Origin: Primulina eburnea
Taxonomy: Eukaryota > Streptophyta > Magnoliopsida > Lamiales > Gesneriaceae
Length of the DNA stretch: 64,000 nt
Direction of reading: 5' to 3'
Assembly (NCBI RefSeq): GCF_022965805.1
Contig: NC_133109.1
Coordinates: forward strand, 4,503,869 to 4,567,868
In this document: positions 44,730 to 57,600 of the stretch, piece after piece
Numbering within the stretch: the stretch's first letter is position 1
How the letters are laid out: every line of letters begins with the position of its first letter
Notes under the pieces: model-generated
Seen by the model: only the letters and a program-made list of their open reading frames with translations
Told to the model about the DNA's origin: nothing
Database searches by the model: none
Program-made: the position numbers and the translations under genes

Positions 44730-45242
44730 ATTAGATAGATAGAGGGTAAACGAAGATTGATATAATATTTTTTTCTAAAAAATGATTAAATTGTGATAAT
44801 AGAAAATATATATTTCCCACTAATTTAGGATGCCTTGTCTCTTCACAATTTTCGTTGATGACAAGTCCCAAAATTTGTCGAACTTAATGACAAAAAAAAA
44901 TCTTGAATATGGAACACAATAAATTCTCTAAATTGATTTTAGTCCCTCGATTTTATAAAATAATAATTTGGACATTGGAATATTGAGACAAGATCATTGG
45001 AAAGTGGGGCCAAATCTCGCCGTCAAATGAGGACCGCCGTTAAGTCGCCGTTGATTTGCTTCATGGGAATTAATCACGGTAACGTGACAGTTAAGGCAGG
45101 CAACGGCGGGACGTTAGCTGACTGACGGAAAACGTTCTAAATTGCATGGGAATTTGGGAAACAAAGTACTCTGCCGATTTTGACTTGACGTAATAACTTC
45201 TCGCAATTAAATCGGTAATTCTTAATATTTATTATTATTCAA

Positions 45243-45510
45243 TCACAAAAACTAAACTCATGTGATACAATTTCATGAATTAATTTTAGAATAGGTCTTA
45301 CGTGAGATCGTCTCACGAATCATAATCTGTGAGACGGGTCAACCCTACCCATATTCACAATAAAAAATAATATTTTTAGCATAAAAAGTAATACTTTTGC
45401 ATGGGTGACCCAAATAAGAGATCCGTCTCACAGATACGATTCGTGAGACTGTCTCACACAAGTTTTTGCCTTAATTTTATAAGATAAATATTTTGTTTAT
45501 GTCATTCATG

Positions 45511-45515
<5 letters not shown>
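45243..45515 (+). mobile_element. Diverged older GAGAC-type MITE split by a younger copy
   Basis: ACAAAAACTAAACTCATGTG before 45,289 and TAAGATAAATATTTTG...GTCATTCATGAG after 45,479 read as one decayed left half of an older relative. The younger copy at 45289-45470 and its 9-bp duplication lie inside. The right part is lost into a TA repeat. Confidence 0.55.
45289..45470 (-). mobile_element. GAGAC-family MITE, perfect 9-bp TSD, nested
   Basis: 182 bp, starting GAATAGGTCTTACG and ending GTTTTTGCC, flanked by TTAATTTTA on both sides. The host sequence appears to be an older member of the same group. Confidence 0.92.

Positions 45516-45548
<33 letters not shown>
45516..45548. repeat. (TA)n microsatellite, left part
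   Basis: Pure TA repeat interrupted by the MITE at 45549 and continued at 45729-45773. Confidence 0.9.
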
Positions 45549-45551
<3 letters not shown>

Positions 45552-45724
45552 GGTTTCATGTGAGACTGTCTCACGGATCTTAATCTGTGAGACGGGTCAA
45601 CCCTACCCATATTCACAACAAAAAGTAATAGTCTTAGCATAAAAAGTATTACTTTTTCATGGATGACCCAAATAAGAGATCCGTCTCACACATACGACCC
45701 GTGAGACCGTCTCATATAAGTTTT

Positions 45725-45728
<4 letters not shown>
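45549..45728 (-). mobile_element. GAGAC-family MITE inserted in a (TA)n repeat
   Basis: 180 bp, starting GTGGGTTTCATG and ending GTTTTTGCC. It lies inside a TA repeat, so the duplication ATATATATA is present but not diagnostic. Confidence 0.85.

Positions 45729-45773
<45 letters not shown>
45729..45773. repeat. (TA)n microsatellite, right part
   Basis: About 45 bp of TA repeat following the MITE. Confidence 0.9.
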
Positions 45774-45777
<4 letters not shown>

Positions 45778-45938
45778 TATAATTACGGATAAATAGCATA
45801 TTTAATTTTATGTGTTTTTAAAACTCAGACACATTTATCTCATCTGCACGACGGTTTATTTTTAAAAAAAACACAAAAAACTCAGGTTTTTTAAAATGAC
45901 AAAATCGAAGTTTTAAAAGTTCTTTCAATTGAATTTAT

Positions 45939-46116
45939 GATTAGGTTTCTTGTGAGACGATCTCACGAGTCTTTATCTGTGAGACGAGTCAACCTTACCG
46001 ATATTCACAATAAAAAATAATACTTTTAGCATAAAAAGTAATATTTTTCATGGATGACTCAAGAAACCCGTCTCACAAAATACGATCCGTGAAACCGTTT
46101 CACACAAATTTTTACC
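45939..46116 (-). mobile_element. GAGAC-family MITE
   Basis: 178 bp, starting GATTAGGTTTCTTG and ending ATTTTTACC. Flanks TGAATTTAT and TAAATTTAT agree at 8 of 9. Confidence 0.85.
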
Positions 46117-46129
46117 TAAATTTATTTTA

Positions 46130-47225
46130 TTATACATAATATAGATAGGTATTATTTATCTAATAATATTGAGAGCGATTTGCATTGAATGCGAAAAACT
46201 GGAGCATGTGGAGTGAGTCCACGGTCCACCAAACTCATTAAATGCCATTTTCAAATTTTGAATTTCCTGTTGGCTGCATTTTGATCTCACCTTCCAAATT
46301 TTTGCAACGTGTTTAGATCGAAATATTTTTAAAAATATTAAATTTTATAAATTTATATTTATTTGGATATCTTGAATTTATAGTTCATTTATTTTATTTT
46401 TAGCTGATATATGATCCATTAATATGATGAATTTCAAATGATAAAAAATTTGAGATATTTGAAATTGACTTCCTAAATTATTTTCTCAATTCCAAATAAA
46501 TGTATCCAAATGTAGCATTAAAGAATTGACTATTTGACTTTACTTATTCATAAAAAATTAAATTAATGATTTTTGACTCAATTTTAAATTCAATACTTTG
46601 TTTTACAGAGGTAAAACTAGTAAATTATCCCTTTTAATATAATAATATAGCTAAAATATAATATTTTAAAAGAAAAACTTTTTATATAAGATAGGACTTA
46701 GGTGTGGAGTGGACAATAAAAAGGAACGTGTAGCGCAGGCAACTTGAAATGGCTATAATCATATATATCTTTTTACAAATTTGATATTGGTAGAAAATTA
46801 TTTTTGGTTTGGTCGCTTGCATATTTCAATTTTTGATTTTGTTATCAGTCAATTTACATTCTTAATATACGTACTAACATATATTTTTCTAAACTTTTAG
46901 TTACTAGAAACTGACATGGTGTGGATAATTGTTGATATGACACAGGAAAATATTAATATTGTGATTGATATTGTTGCTATACACGATGTCATGTAAGCAC
47001 TCCAATGAAAATGATTAAAATTAAAAAAACGTATATGTTAGTGGACTAAAATAGTGAATCGCTGCCAGAAATATTATTCTCCCTTAAATATTTTACCAAA
47101 AAAATTATTTTACGATCATTGATATTTCAAGACAAATTTTAAGTTGCCCTATGTCAGCAAATGTTTTGAGAAAAATTACCACACTCTTTTTTATTTACTT
47201 TCCTATCCAAAACGTGCACCCAACT
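46130..47225. other. AT-rich intergenic DNA
   Basis: No gene, no clear element. Confidence 0.35.
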
Positions 47226-47228
47226 AAC

Positions 47229-47407
47229 ACAAAAAAGTTTGTGAGACTATTTCATGGATCCATTTTATGAGATGGATCTTTGACCTGACTCATCTCACGG
47301 AAAAATGATATTTTTATGTTAAAATATTATTTTTCAAGATAAATATGGATCGGATCGGCTCGTCTAACGGATATAAATCCGTGTGACCGTCTCGTAAGAC
47401 ACATATT
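47229..47407 (+). mobile_element. Diverged older GAGAC-type MITE
   Basis: ACAAAAAAGTTTGTGAGAC at the left and GTGACCGTCTCGTAAGAC at the right. The centre has ATGTTAAAATATTATTTTTC. It belongs to the older subfamily. Confidence 0.55.
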
Positions 47408-47502
47408 CCCAATTAATAGTTTTATCTTAAAAACTCATTCTAATATTATACCCAAAAAAACTCAAAATTAACAATTATACATTGTTAAACTATGTAAAAC
47501 TA

Positions 47503-47692
47503 CACACAACTTCTACGAGATAGTCTTATGAGTCAATTTTGTGATGTAGATTTCCAACCCAACCCGATCCATGAAAAAATATAAATTTTTATATCAAAAA
47601 TATCAATTATCTTTGTAATATGAATTGAGTTAGCCCATATCATAGATATAGATATGTGAAACCGTCTTACATGAGACTTAACTACTAATTAT
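47503..47692 (+). mobile_element. Diverged older GAGAC-type MITE
   Basis: CACACAACTTCTACGAGATAG at the left and GTGAAACCGTCTTACATGAG at the right. Strongly decayed. A further end fragment lies at about 47,950-47,990. Confidence 0.45.
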
Positions 47693-47699
47693 ATCAACC

Positions 47700-48860
47700 T
47701 AAATTTATGTTAAATGGTATTATTAAAATCAGTTTACAAAGAAATTAAATTGCTTCATATAATATAATTTTATTTAGGTATTAATTTGGTTGATTTAATT
47801 GTCATACAACTAAAATAAATTAATTTGTATAAAATGATTTCTTAAAGATTTTGTAAATTATGTATGCAATTGTTTTAAATATATATTACATATATAATAA
47901 TCAGAGTCGTGTTAAAAAATTTAGTTTATGGTCAATAAAATTAGATATTCATATCACAAAATTGATTTGTAAGACCGTCTCACAAATTTTTTTATGATTA
48001 ATTACATAATATTACGATTATTCATGTTCCAAATACATCTCACGAATCGATATGCTTCGACATTAATAGCAGAAAAAAAACATAATCTTAGAACTCTAAT
48101 CCATAATTTCAAACATATCGAGGCTTGATTATTGTAAAAACAATTCCCTCCCACGTAAATTTCTGAAATTATATATTTTTTTAGAAGGAAATTATTTATT
48201 TTTTCAAAGAAGAAATATCAAGAATTCTATCACACAATGTACAATCATTTTCATCCAATCCATCAACCATCCTACATTAATGCCACACTGACACTATTTA
48301 ATTCACTCTCTTCCCTACATAAATACTATTATTATTCACTCCAACAGTGCTAAATTCATTTATTAATGTTAACTTAATTTAAATATTTATACCAAACATT
48401 TATTTCTACCTATTTGTGATAATTCTTCGAGCACTTGAAAAAATAAAGGTAATTATATATACTTGATTTGGACGATTCAGGCAAACTCAATTTAATAAAA
48501 GATTGAATCTTGAAATAAGTTGGGGGAGAAATAAACATCAGTGAAATCGTCTCACAGAAAACATGTGTTTGGTAAAATTGTGAGTGAAATATTTTAAATT
48601 ATACAAATATTCAAATCTACAGTTTTTCCCCCAAGATTTATTTGAGCAAGTGAATATGTGAAATTGTCTTTATTTGGGAGTAAGTGTCTTTTTCGCCATT
48701 GAATTTCATAAAAACAGAAACATACTGAAATTCATTATTACATTTGGGGGGGAGAGGTGTGGGTGGCAACTTTCCCTGAAGAGCAGAGTATTTAATGCAA
48801 GTGGGGACAATAATTAAATGCCAAAATTCTCTTCTCTCTTTTAATTTCATACAACTCAAA
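47700..48860. other. AT-rich intergenic DNA
   Basis: No gene. Short MITE-end fragments at about 47,960 and 48,540 (GTGAAATCGTCTCACAG). Confidence 0.35.
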
Positions 48861-48861
48861 T

Positions 48862-49033
48862 GATTAGATCTGAGACCATTTCACAAATTTTTATAGATGG
48901 GTCAATCATATCGATATTCATAATAAAAAATAATACTCTTAGAATAAAAAACAATATTTTTCATGGATGATCCAAATAAGATATATGTCTCACAAAATAC
49001 GACTCATAAGATCGTCTCACATAAATTTTTGAC
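48862..49033 (-). mobile_element. GAGAC-family MITE, perfect 9-bp TSD
   Basis: 172 bp, starting GATTAGATCTGAGACC and ending ATTTTTGAC, flanked by AACTCAAAT on both sides. Confidence 0.88.
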
Positions 49034-49383
49034 AACTCAAATAGCTTAAAAATTGAGTTTTAATTTACAATCGATATATATTAACTTTATAGCATTTTTA
49101 TATACTATGTTTTCTTTAATTTATAAGTTATTTCGACATTTCAAAAAAAAAAAAACTATGATCATATAATATCATTTAAAACATTTGTGAAATAATTGAC
49201 TAGATTATTTATCACTACACTTAAAAAATCGATGGAATGATTGATTGATCACATAAAATTGTAATATTAAAAATAAAATAATGGGAAAAGTTCATATATG
49301 GTAGGTTTTTTATTTAAGAAAATATAAAGTAGTTTTCCTTAACTTGATAAGCCAAGAAAGCAAGATGTGTTGGGTTGAAGAAA

Positions 49384-52228
49384 TGTTAATAATCTTGATT
49401 TGACTATAATAAAACTTGTTATTGTGTTGTTAACATATTTCGTTGAATGTGTAGTTGAAAAATCAAAATTTGGAAGTTTTGGGAAGCTAAAACTTGAATT
49501 CAGCATAGCAGATTCAGCACAGCAGAACTCTGCTTGTTTCAGCATATCTTCCCTTGATTAAGCTTAGCAGGCAGAACGAGCTGTTTTTCCTGTTGATCGA
49601 GCTGATTTGACCTCCTTTGTCTACTAATATGTCCTGTTGATCGAGCTGATTTGACCTCCTTTGTCTACTAATATGTAGGAGAGTCTTACTAGAGATATCG
49701 GCTGATTGAGAGTTATCCCTTTTATATGAGGTTATAATTGATAGAATCACATTGTATTGAATTAAATCCTCACACTCAAATCACTCAAAAAAAAAAAAAA
49801 AAAAAAAAAGAGATGAGTATGATGGAATAGTTGAGTGAGTGATAGTATTTGCACAAAGATATTAAAGAATGTGTATTTGATTGTGAGAGTTATTGTCTCA
49901 ACTAGATTTGAGAATGTGCCAAGAGTTTTTGTAGGTAGTTGGTAGTTTAAAAAAGAAAATTCTTCTAGTGAATACTTGTACATAGAAGAAATTGGCATTC
50001 GAACATTCCTGAAAAAATATGTGCATCTTTGAAGCATTTGTTGTTGTTGTTGTTTTGGTAAGTATTTTTGAAATTTTATCTATATTCTATAAAATATCAA
50101 AATGTTTCATACAAAGTATTTGATAAAATGTTTCGATCAAATTGTTCTAATACATTCAACTTACATATCTTTTAAATATTTAAAAAAATATTTATTCATT
50201 GTTAGAGATATTATTTTGAATGTTTTCAGCTTGATTTGAAAACCAAGAGTTCAATATTAAAGAACCGAGTTATTGTAGCTCAATAATTTTCTCTCACTGA
50301 TCCAAACAAGTGATATCAGATCATGTTGTTCTTGAAAGAACATTTAAGATGATTTTTTTACATTCAGTATTCTAAATTAGTGATCATAAAACTATTTCAT
50401 TGTATTCTTTCAAGAATTAGATTTTGAGATATATTCTCACACTTTATGTATAGTAAAAAAATTCTGACAGCTTGCAATAAAATTGAGAAAAATGACATAA
50501 CATCTTACTCGATTGTCCAAATAATGAACCATTTTTTGCATTGAAAAATACTCACATATAATAACATTGGTAAAAAAAAAATCAGCTTGTTCATGCATGA
50601 AGAAAATAGTCTATTTGTTAAATTCAGACTATGTATTATGTGTTGGTAGAAATATATTCAAATTTGGTTGAAAAACATATATTAATTATGTGTTGGTATA
50701 AATTTTTGGTTTAAGTTGTCTATTTTTTATTACTCAATTTAGGTATCTATGTTTTGCATATATTTCATCAATGACATATATTTAGATTGAGCTAAAATTT
50801 TAATGTATGTGCTTTCATTTTGCATTACTTTGATTATTTCTATTTTTGTGATTTCCAAACTTTTAGAAATATAGATAGAGAACTAATCATAATTTTTAGA
50901 AGGAGTTTTAATTAAATCTTGAGTGGATGTAAACTGTGTGCATAATTTGTTTTAAAATTTAATCTTTTTATTTTCACAAAAGTGAGAGAAATATGTTTAA
51001 TAAAAATCATTCTTGTTATTATACAAGTTTTTTGATCATAAAAAAAACAAGATTTTTTATTGTGGAAATGCTAACAATATTGATTTTGATGATGACATAA
51101 CTTGATATTGTGTTGGTAACATATTTAATTAAGTATGTAGTTGATAAATATAAATTAACAGTTTTGGGAAACTAAAACTCGAACTCAGCATATAAGATTC
51201 ATCACACAAGCCCCCTGCTTGATTCAGCTTAACAATCATCATGAAAACCAGCATATCAACAGACCAAATAGCAGATCAACATGTCAAACCAGTTGACCAA
51301 TGTAGCAGACCAAATCAGCAGGTCAAACCAGTATGTTCAACAGAAAAATCAGCTCACTTTCAGAAAATAGACAATAACTCAAATATTTCAAAAATTATAC
51401 AGAATCTTTTTCAAATGACCATATTATTGTTTCCAACATTCATATCATTTTCGAAAGTCATAATTACAACTCTTTGAAGATCATATCAGAAGAAGAAGGA
51501 AAGAAAAACCAAAAAACAGTAACTAGAAACATTTATTGAAGGATTTAAATATACAAGGGAGTCTTAATATATATTGCTTAGTGAGAGTTATTCCTTATCT
51601 TAGGTTATAATTGAGAAAATGTTATTATAATAGATTAAATCCTCACATATAAATCACTCACACAAAAGATATATGAGCTTGATAAAATAGTTAAGTGTTA
51701 GTCTTTGAATAAAGAGATTAAAAAATGTATGTTTGGTTGTGAGACTTGTTATCCAAACCACAGTTGAGAGTGCACTAGTAATTAACTAGCAACTGGTAAG
51801 TCCAATTGAATTAAGTGTTCATAAGTGTTGTAATGTCAAATACTTCTAGTTGTAATGCCAATGTCTTAATAGAGGTCAGCTGAGTGAGAGCTATCCCCGA
51901 GTGTTCGAACTTCCATAAAAAAATTGTGCATCTTTAGTTGTCGAGTTTATTTATTATTGATGTTTTGGTAGGCAGCGTAAAAGTGTTTTATGCGTTCTAT
52001 AAAATACCAAAAACACAGTGTTTGATAAAATACTTCAACCAAACTGTTTTAATAAATTCAACTTGCATATCTTTTAAATATTTTACAAAATATTTAGGTA
52101 GTTTTAAATAGATTATTTTGAGTGTTTTTTGCTTGGTTTGAAAAACCATTTTGATTTAATTTCTCGATATTCAATATTTAAAAAATTGAACTATTGTAAC
52201 GCAATATTTGCCTCTGCCTATCCTAACA
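49384..52228 (+). mobile_element. Decayed LTR retrotransposon, internally deleted
   Basis: Two related long direct repeats, about 49384-50308 and 51069-52228, share CTTGATTT/TTGATTTTGATGATGACA near the start. They also share GTTTTGGGAAGCTAAAACTTGAATTCAGCAT-like blocks and similar ends (TGATCCAAACA; CCTATCCTAACA). After the first repeat comes AGTGATATCAGATCATG, a decayed tRNA-Met primer site. The start resembles copia-type LTRs. The internal region is only about 760 bp and has no coding domain, so it is a deletion derivative. LTR ends are approximate. Confidence 0.6.
49588..49675. repeat. 44-bp exact tandem duplication in the left LTR
   Basis: A 44-bp unit (starting TCCTGTTGATCGAGCTGATT) occurs twice in a row without visible change. 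The right LTR lacks it, so it arose after insertion. Confidence 0.85.
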
Positions 52229-52388
52229 GTGTGAAGCTTGCACATTGGCTTAATCAAAATTTGAAGTATTCGAGCGCGTTAATAAATCTTTCCATAAAAT
52301 TACATAAATTATTTTTAAAAAGTACTGATGGCTCGCATTAATTAATTAAATGTTACATTACAATTTCTCCGACAGGTTGTGATACTAC

Positions 52389-52392
<4 letters not shown>

Positions 52393-52446
<54 letters not shown>
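52393..52446. repeat. (TA)n microsatellite
   Basis: About 54 bp of uninterrupted TA repeat. Confidence 0.95.
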
Positions 52447-52447
<1 letters not shown>

Positions 52448-52449
52448 CA

Positions 52450-54645
52450 AAAGGATGAACTTGAGCCTAAATTTGACAAAACAACTAACATAATCAATTA
52501 ATGTTTTATCATTCGAATCAAGTGAACGACATTGTGGTTATTTGCTATGTCAAACTCGTTCAATTTTGATCGAAAAAATGTGAAATTTTTTGAAGCAGAA
52601 ATGACCATGCTGCGCTTTTATTAATATATTTGAATGAATTCATTTGTTGGATAAATTTCAAATTCAGTCGTTGGTTTTATATACATGTAAATTGTAATAA
52701 TAGCTCGATGACATATTTATTCCTCATATATTGTCCTCCAAATAAAATTTTTCGATCCAAATACAAACTCAAAGTTGGTCAATTTGTTTTTCAGTCAAAG
52801 TTAAATCTTCACACAATAAATTTTGATCTTTTTTTTTACACGAAAATTTATGAAACATTATTGTAGCCTGTAGGTAATATTTCGAACATATAATTTTATA
52901 AATTTTGTTTCTTGTTTTTCTTTTTTAAAAAGGGGGGTGGGGGGATTTACTATTTTGAAAACACCAAATGTTAAGTTGAGGGCGACGTTTTCTGGAGACT
53001 GAAAATCAGCAGAAAGAGAGACAGTGCTGAAAGAAACTTCAGACCCTCATTTACATGTGCACAGATTTTGGGAGTAGCATCTCTTTCGATGTAAGAACGT
53101 AAACATTTCACTGTTACAAATGTGAGTGTATCATTGCTCTTTACCAAGCTGTCACCACCCCTGTATGCGCTATGCGGATGTCTGCCCTTTCCTTTTCTTT
53201 CTTTTTTGTTTTTCAAATAATTATTATGGCGTAAAAAATCGATCTTTTCGTATTTTCTGATATGGGTTTTGTGTATTTGATGTTATTAGGATCACATTAC
53301 ACCAACATGGATGTAGTTGTTGAGATTGTTCAAACATTGAAAGCTCTGTCCATGTTATATCTCAATTCATCTACTCTCTCTTTCACACACACATGTGAGT
53401 CATGACTTGGAAAAATGTTGTTTTGTTGAGATGTCATGTTCTTGTTATTTTGGTGTATCTTTAAATAAGTGGCAAGAAAAGAAAAAAAGATTACATTGAT
53501 TGATTCAAAGATAACTAAATCACAGTATTCTCCTTTATGAATCTTGATCGCATCTGTTATACATCATGCATGTCTTATGTTGTTGTCTGGGCGTTCTTCT
53601 CTTTGTTTTGTTTTGTTTTTTGTTTCTCCTTTTTTTTTGTGTTTATCACGCTGATTGGTTTGTGGGTTTTTGCAGGAGTGAAAATGTTGGAGATCTGGAC
53701 TTTGTGAGAGAAGATTGAGAAGTCACGTCTGAAACAAAGATACTCAACTCTCCTGTCATTCAATGACTATTTTGATTCCCTTTTGTTTGTGACGTTGGAT
53801 TGATGTTTTTAGTGTGAAAAGCCAAAAGTAAGAAATAAAAGCATTATCCGAGTTTGGAGTAAAAGACTTGGTTTTTGAAGGGAATCAATAGTTCCACGTT
53901 TTCCAAGCTTCCAATTATTAACGTATATAACAGAGAGTCAGTGGGTTCGTTTTGGATCCATAGAGCAGCCAACCTAATTAACCCAAGCCCTTCACAATTC
54001 TACCCCGTCTTTTCACTTCTCTGCAGCCTATTGTTTGCTTGCTGCCATTTTAATGGTGCTGGTGGAGCATGGAGTTGGAAGTGTTTCTCTGTCTCTTGTG
54101 TGGTGCTGGTACCTAATCATGTGCCCAACAGTGACTTCTCGTTCTTGAAATGAAATCTCTCTGCAGAGATCTGTGCGAATAAGCCATCTTGATACCATTT
54201 TTGGAACCTGAATTTGTAGTCGTCTCTGGTTAAATTCATCACCCTCTCTTTGATTTCAGCGCTTTGACTAAAAACTCTTTACAAATTAAATTGCAAAAGA
54301 AATTCTTGATTTTCCTCGTAAAAAATATGTTTCTTGGTTGAAAGCGTCATCTTGTTTCCGTTAAATATCCGATTCCCTTTATTTGAAAAGCTCGAGCTTG
54401 TTCTCGGTTCGTCTCTAGAGTGTCAGTAAAGTCGTAGGTGCAAGGAAAACTTTAAGTAGTTGTGTGGGTGGCAAAAGGCAAAATAATGCACCTAATGTTT
54501 CTTGTTTTATCGTTGTTGTAAACAGACAGTAACATAGAGTTAGAATAAGCAGTAGACCTGTGGCATTTCGTGAAAGGAGAAACTAGTGCTGTCTTCACTT
54601 GAAATATTTTTAAAACGAAGCGTGGCATAATTTTCAAGTGGGAAA
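52450..54645 (+). promoter_or_regulatory. Upstream region and likely leader of the kinase gene
   Basis: From about 52,930 (G-rich GGGGGGTGGGGGG) to the ATG at 54,646 the sequence is less AT-rich than the DNA to its left. It holds candidate leader-exon sequence near 53,000-53,100 and 53,680-53,870. Genes of this family commonly have a long spliced leader, but I cannot fix exon limits. Open frames here are short and without family likeness. Confidence 0.35.
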
Positions 54646-57600
54646 ATGAGTAAAGACTTGAAAAAGGGGGGAAACGTAGAGAAGAGTTGCGATGTGGCTG
54701 AGAAAGTAGTGGTGGCTGTTAAAGCATCGAAGGAGATTCCCTAAGACTGCTCTTGTTTGGGCTCTGACTCATGTTGTGCAGCCTGGGGATTGCATTACTC
54801 TTGTGGTGGTGGTCTCTTCGCATCACGCTGGTAACATTTTTGTGATCATCCTTTTGAAATCATTGCCCTTTTCATGAGAATTTAGCCTTCTTTTCAATTG
54901 AAGTTTTCTGAGAAAATACAATTTGTAAAATTCTTTGTGGTGCAAGGAGATTTAATAAAGCTTTTCGATTCCATAAAGCTTGAGTATGTTTCTGAATCAA
55001 GATTAGCAGTTCAGAAGAAATAATGGTTTCAAATTTGTCGAAAATTTCTTGAATTTGAATACATTGCAAATTGCAACATGTTAGCATAATCTTCTGGTTG
55101 GCATTGCTCCTTCGTGCCAGTACATTGCCTCTTTTTGGCTGGACTTCCATGGATTTTAGTCAACTAGACTGCTAAATCGATTTTGGAGCGTCGGAAGTAA
55201 ATATATATAGAAAATCTAAGCGGACACCAAGTTCATTTTCTGCACTGCTTCTAGTGTTTTTATGTGAATCTCTTTATTTGTCAAGCTTGGTGTTTTTTGC
55301 AGCTATTCTGAAGAATAGAGCTGTCTTGTTTTTTGAGTTCATTGCTGTTTCTTTTAATTCGTGACATGAGCCAAAAGCAAATGTCATTGATGAAATTTTA
55401 TATCACCAAAATCAGGTAGAAAATTATGGGGCTTCCCAAGGTTTGCTGGAGACTGTGCTAATGGTCATAGGAGGTCACACACCGGTACAAGTGCAGAACA
55501 GAAGTCTGACTTAACAGATTATTGCTCTCAAATGATTCTTCAGCTTCATGATGTTTATGACCCTAACAAAGTGAGAAAAACGTTTTTGCTTATTTGACTA
55601 AAGGGATGGATCTGGGAATTTTGTCGAGCAGGGGCGACCTAAATATTTTACATATTTAATGCATTTAACGTGATCTGATGTATACATTGGCATTTCAGAT
55701 CAACGTGAAGATTAAAATTGTATCCGGGACACCTTGTGGAGCTGTGGCCGGCGAGGCAAAGAAGAATCAAGCTAATTGGGTTGTATTGGACAAGTAATGT
55801 CTACGGTCCCCTTAGTTAAAGTATCTAAAATTAGTTATGAAACCTCCCTAAATTAAATTCCTGTTTTTGAATCTCTTTTAGACACCTCAAACACGAGGAA
55901 AAACGCTGCATGGAAGAGCTGCATTGCAATATTGTAGTAATGAAGCGTTCCCAAGCAAAGGTTCTTCGTCTGAACCTAGTTGGATCACCTAAAAAGCAAC
56001 TCGAAGTGAATTCTGACAAAGATCAATCGTCTAAGAAACAAGAAAACAAGACTGATTCTTTGAATACAAATGATTCTTCTTCTTCTTCGGCTCGTGGCCC
56101 AGCAGTTACACCTTCTAGTAGTCCCGAGACTTTTACTGCCACTGATGCTGGAACTTCATCGGTTTCAAGTTCTGATCCTGGAACGTCACCTTTCTTCATT
56201 GCTGAAATGAAGGATGGCCTGAAAAAAGCCGAGATATTAGTCACAGTAACAAAAAGGGGCCATGATGAGTCCAGTTCAGATACCGAGAGTGAAAATTGGT
56301 CTGCCTCCTCGAGTTTAAGATTTCAACCATGGATGGCAGACATTGTTAGTGCACGTTGCCAGTCTTTTGAACGCATTGGAGAGAGCTCCAGACGATCCAA
56401 CTAACTCGATTAACGCTTCAGTAGAAAAGCTCTCGAAATTAGACATTGAAGATGGGTTCGAATCACCAAGCTATCGATCTAATCTTGATTTTGGTGGCAG
56501 TTTGAGGGAAGTGATTGCACTTAGGACTGCCCCTCTGCTCCCCCTCCTTTGTGTTCTATATGCCAACACAAGGCTCCTGTATTTGGGAAGCCTCCAAGGT
56601 GGTTCACATATGCCGAGCTAGAGCTTGCCACTGGAGGGTTTTCACAGGCTAACTTCTTAGCTGAAGGTGGATTTGGAACCGTCCACCGAGGGATCCTTCC
56701 CGATGGCCAGGCGATTGCTGTCAAGCAACACAAATTTGCGAGCTCTCAAGGGGATCATGAGTTTTGCTCAGAAGTTGAAGTGCTGAGCTGTGCTCAGCAA
56801 CGTAATGTTGTTATGCTGATTGGTTTTTGCATAGAAGATGGCAGAAGATTGCTAGTGTATGAATATATCTGCAATGGATCATTGGATTCTCATCTTTACG
56901 GTATTATACAAGCTATTTTAAGTCTCTCTTCATTAAAGGATAAACGTCAATTTATGACATTTTGCAAATGTCCTCGAAATTTTCAGGGCGTCATCAGGAC
57001 ACACTAGCATGGAATTCACGTAAAAAGATAGCGGTTGGAGCTGCGCGAGGGTTACGATATCTTCATGAAGAATGCAGAGTCGGTTGCATCGTGCATCGAG
57101 ATATGCGACTGAATAACATTCTGATTACCCATGATTTTGAACCCTTGGTACAAACTTTACCCACATAATTTACTTTCTTTCTTGTTGAGAAATGTTTCTG
57201 AGAAATTGGATGTGATTCTTGGTTGATCTTACTTTTATCTGCCAGGTGGGAGACTTCGGTCTTGCGAGATGGCAACCAGATGGTGAGACAGGAGTTGAAA
57301 CTCGAGTCATTGGAACATTGGGGTAATTTTCAAATTTTGCACTGCCTTTGTTATGTAAAGGTGTAGATCCAAGAATTCAGGAAAGGGGGCGATACAAAAT
57401 ATGAGGGTGGCCGGGTGGGGGCAATTCTCCTTGGGGGAAGGCAAACAAAGGTGGCCTGCCACCCACCTCATTTCGACAAAGTACATTATGTCGCCCCCTC
57501 ATCCAAAATTCTGAAATCTGGTTGAACAATGTGAGTTTGATAAACTATCTTGATCACAAGGTACTTGGCACCTGAGTATGCCCAAAGTGGTCAGATCACA

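Noticed and set aside
45516..45773. Long TA repeat as a functional AT-rich element
   Set aside because: A plain microsatellite split by a MITE; no evidence for more.
53875..54153. 92-codon frame upstream of the kinase gene
   Set aside because: No family likeness; it lies in the probable leader region and would be followed by the real gene start.
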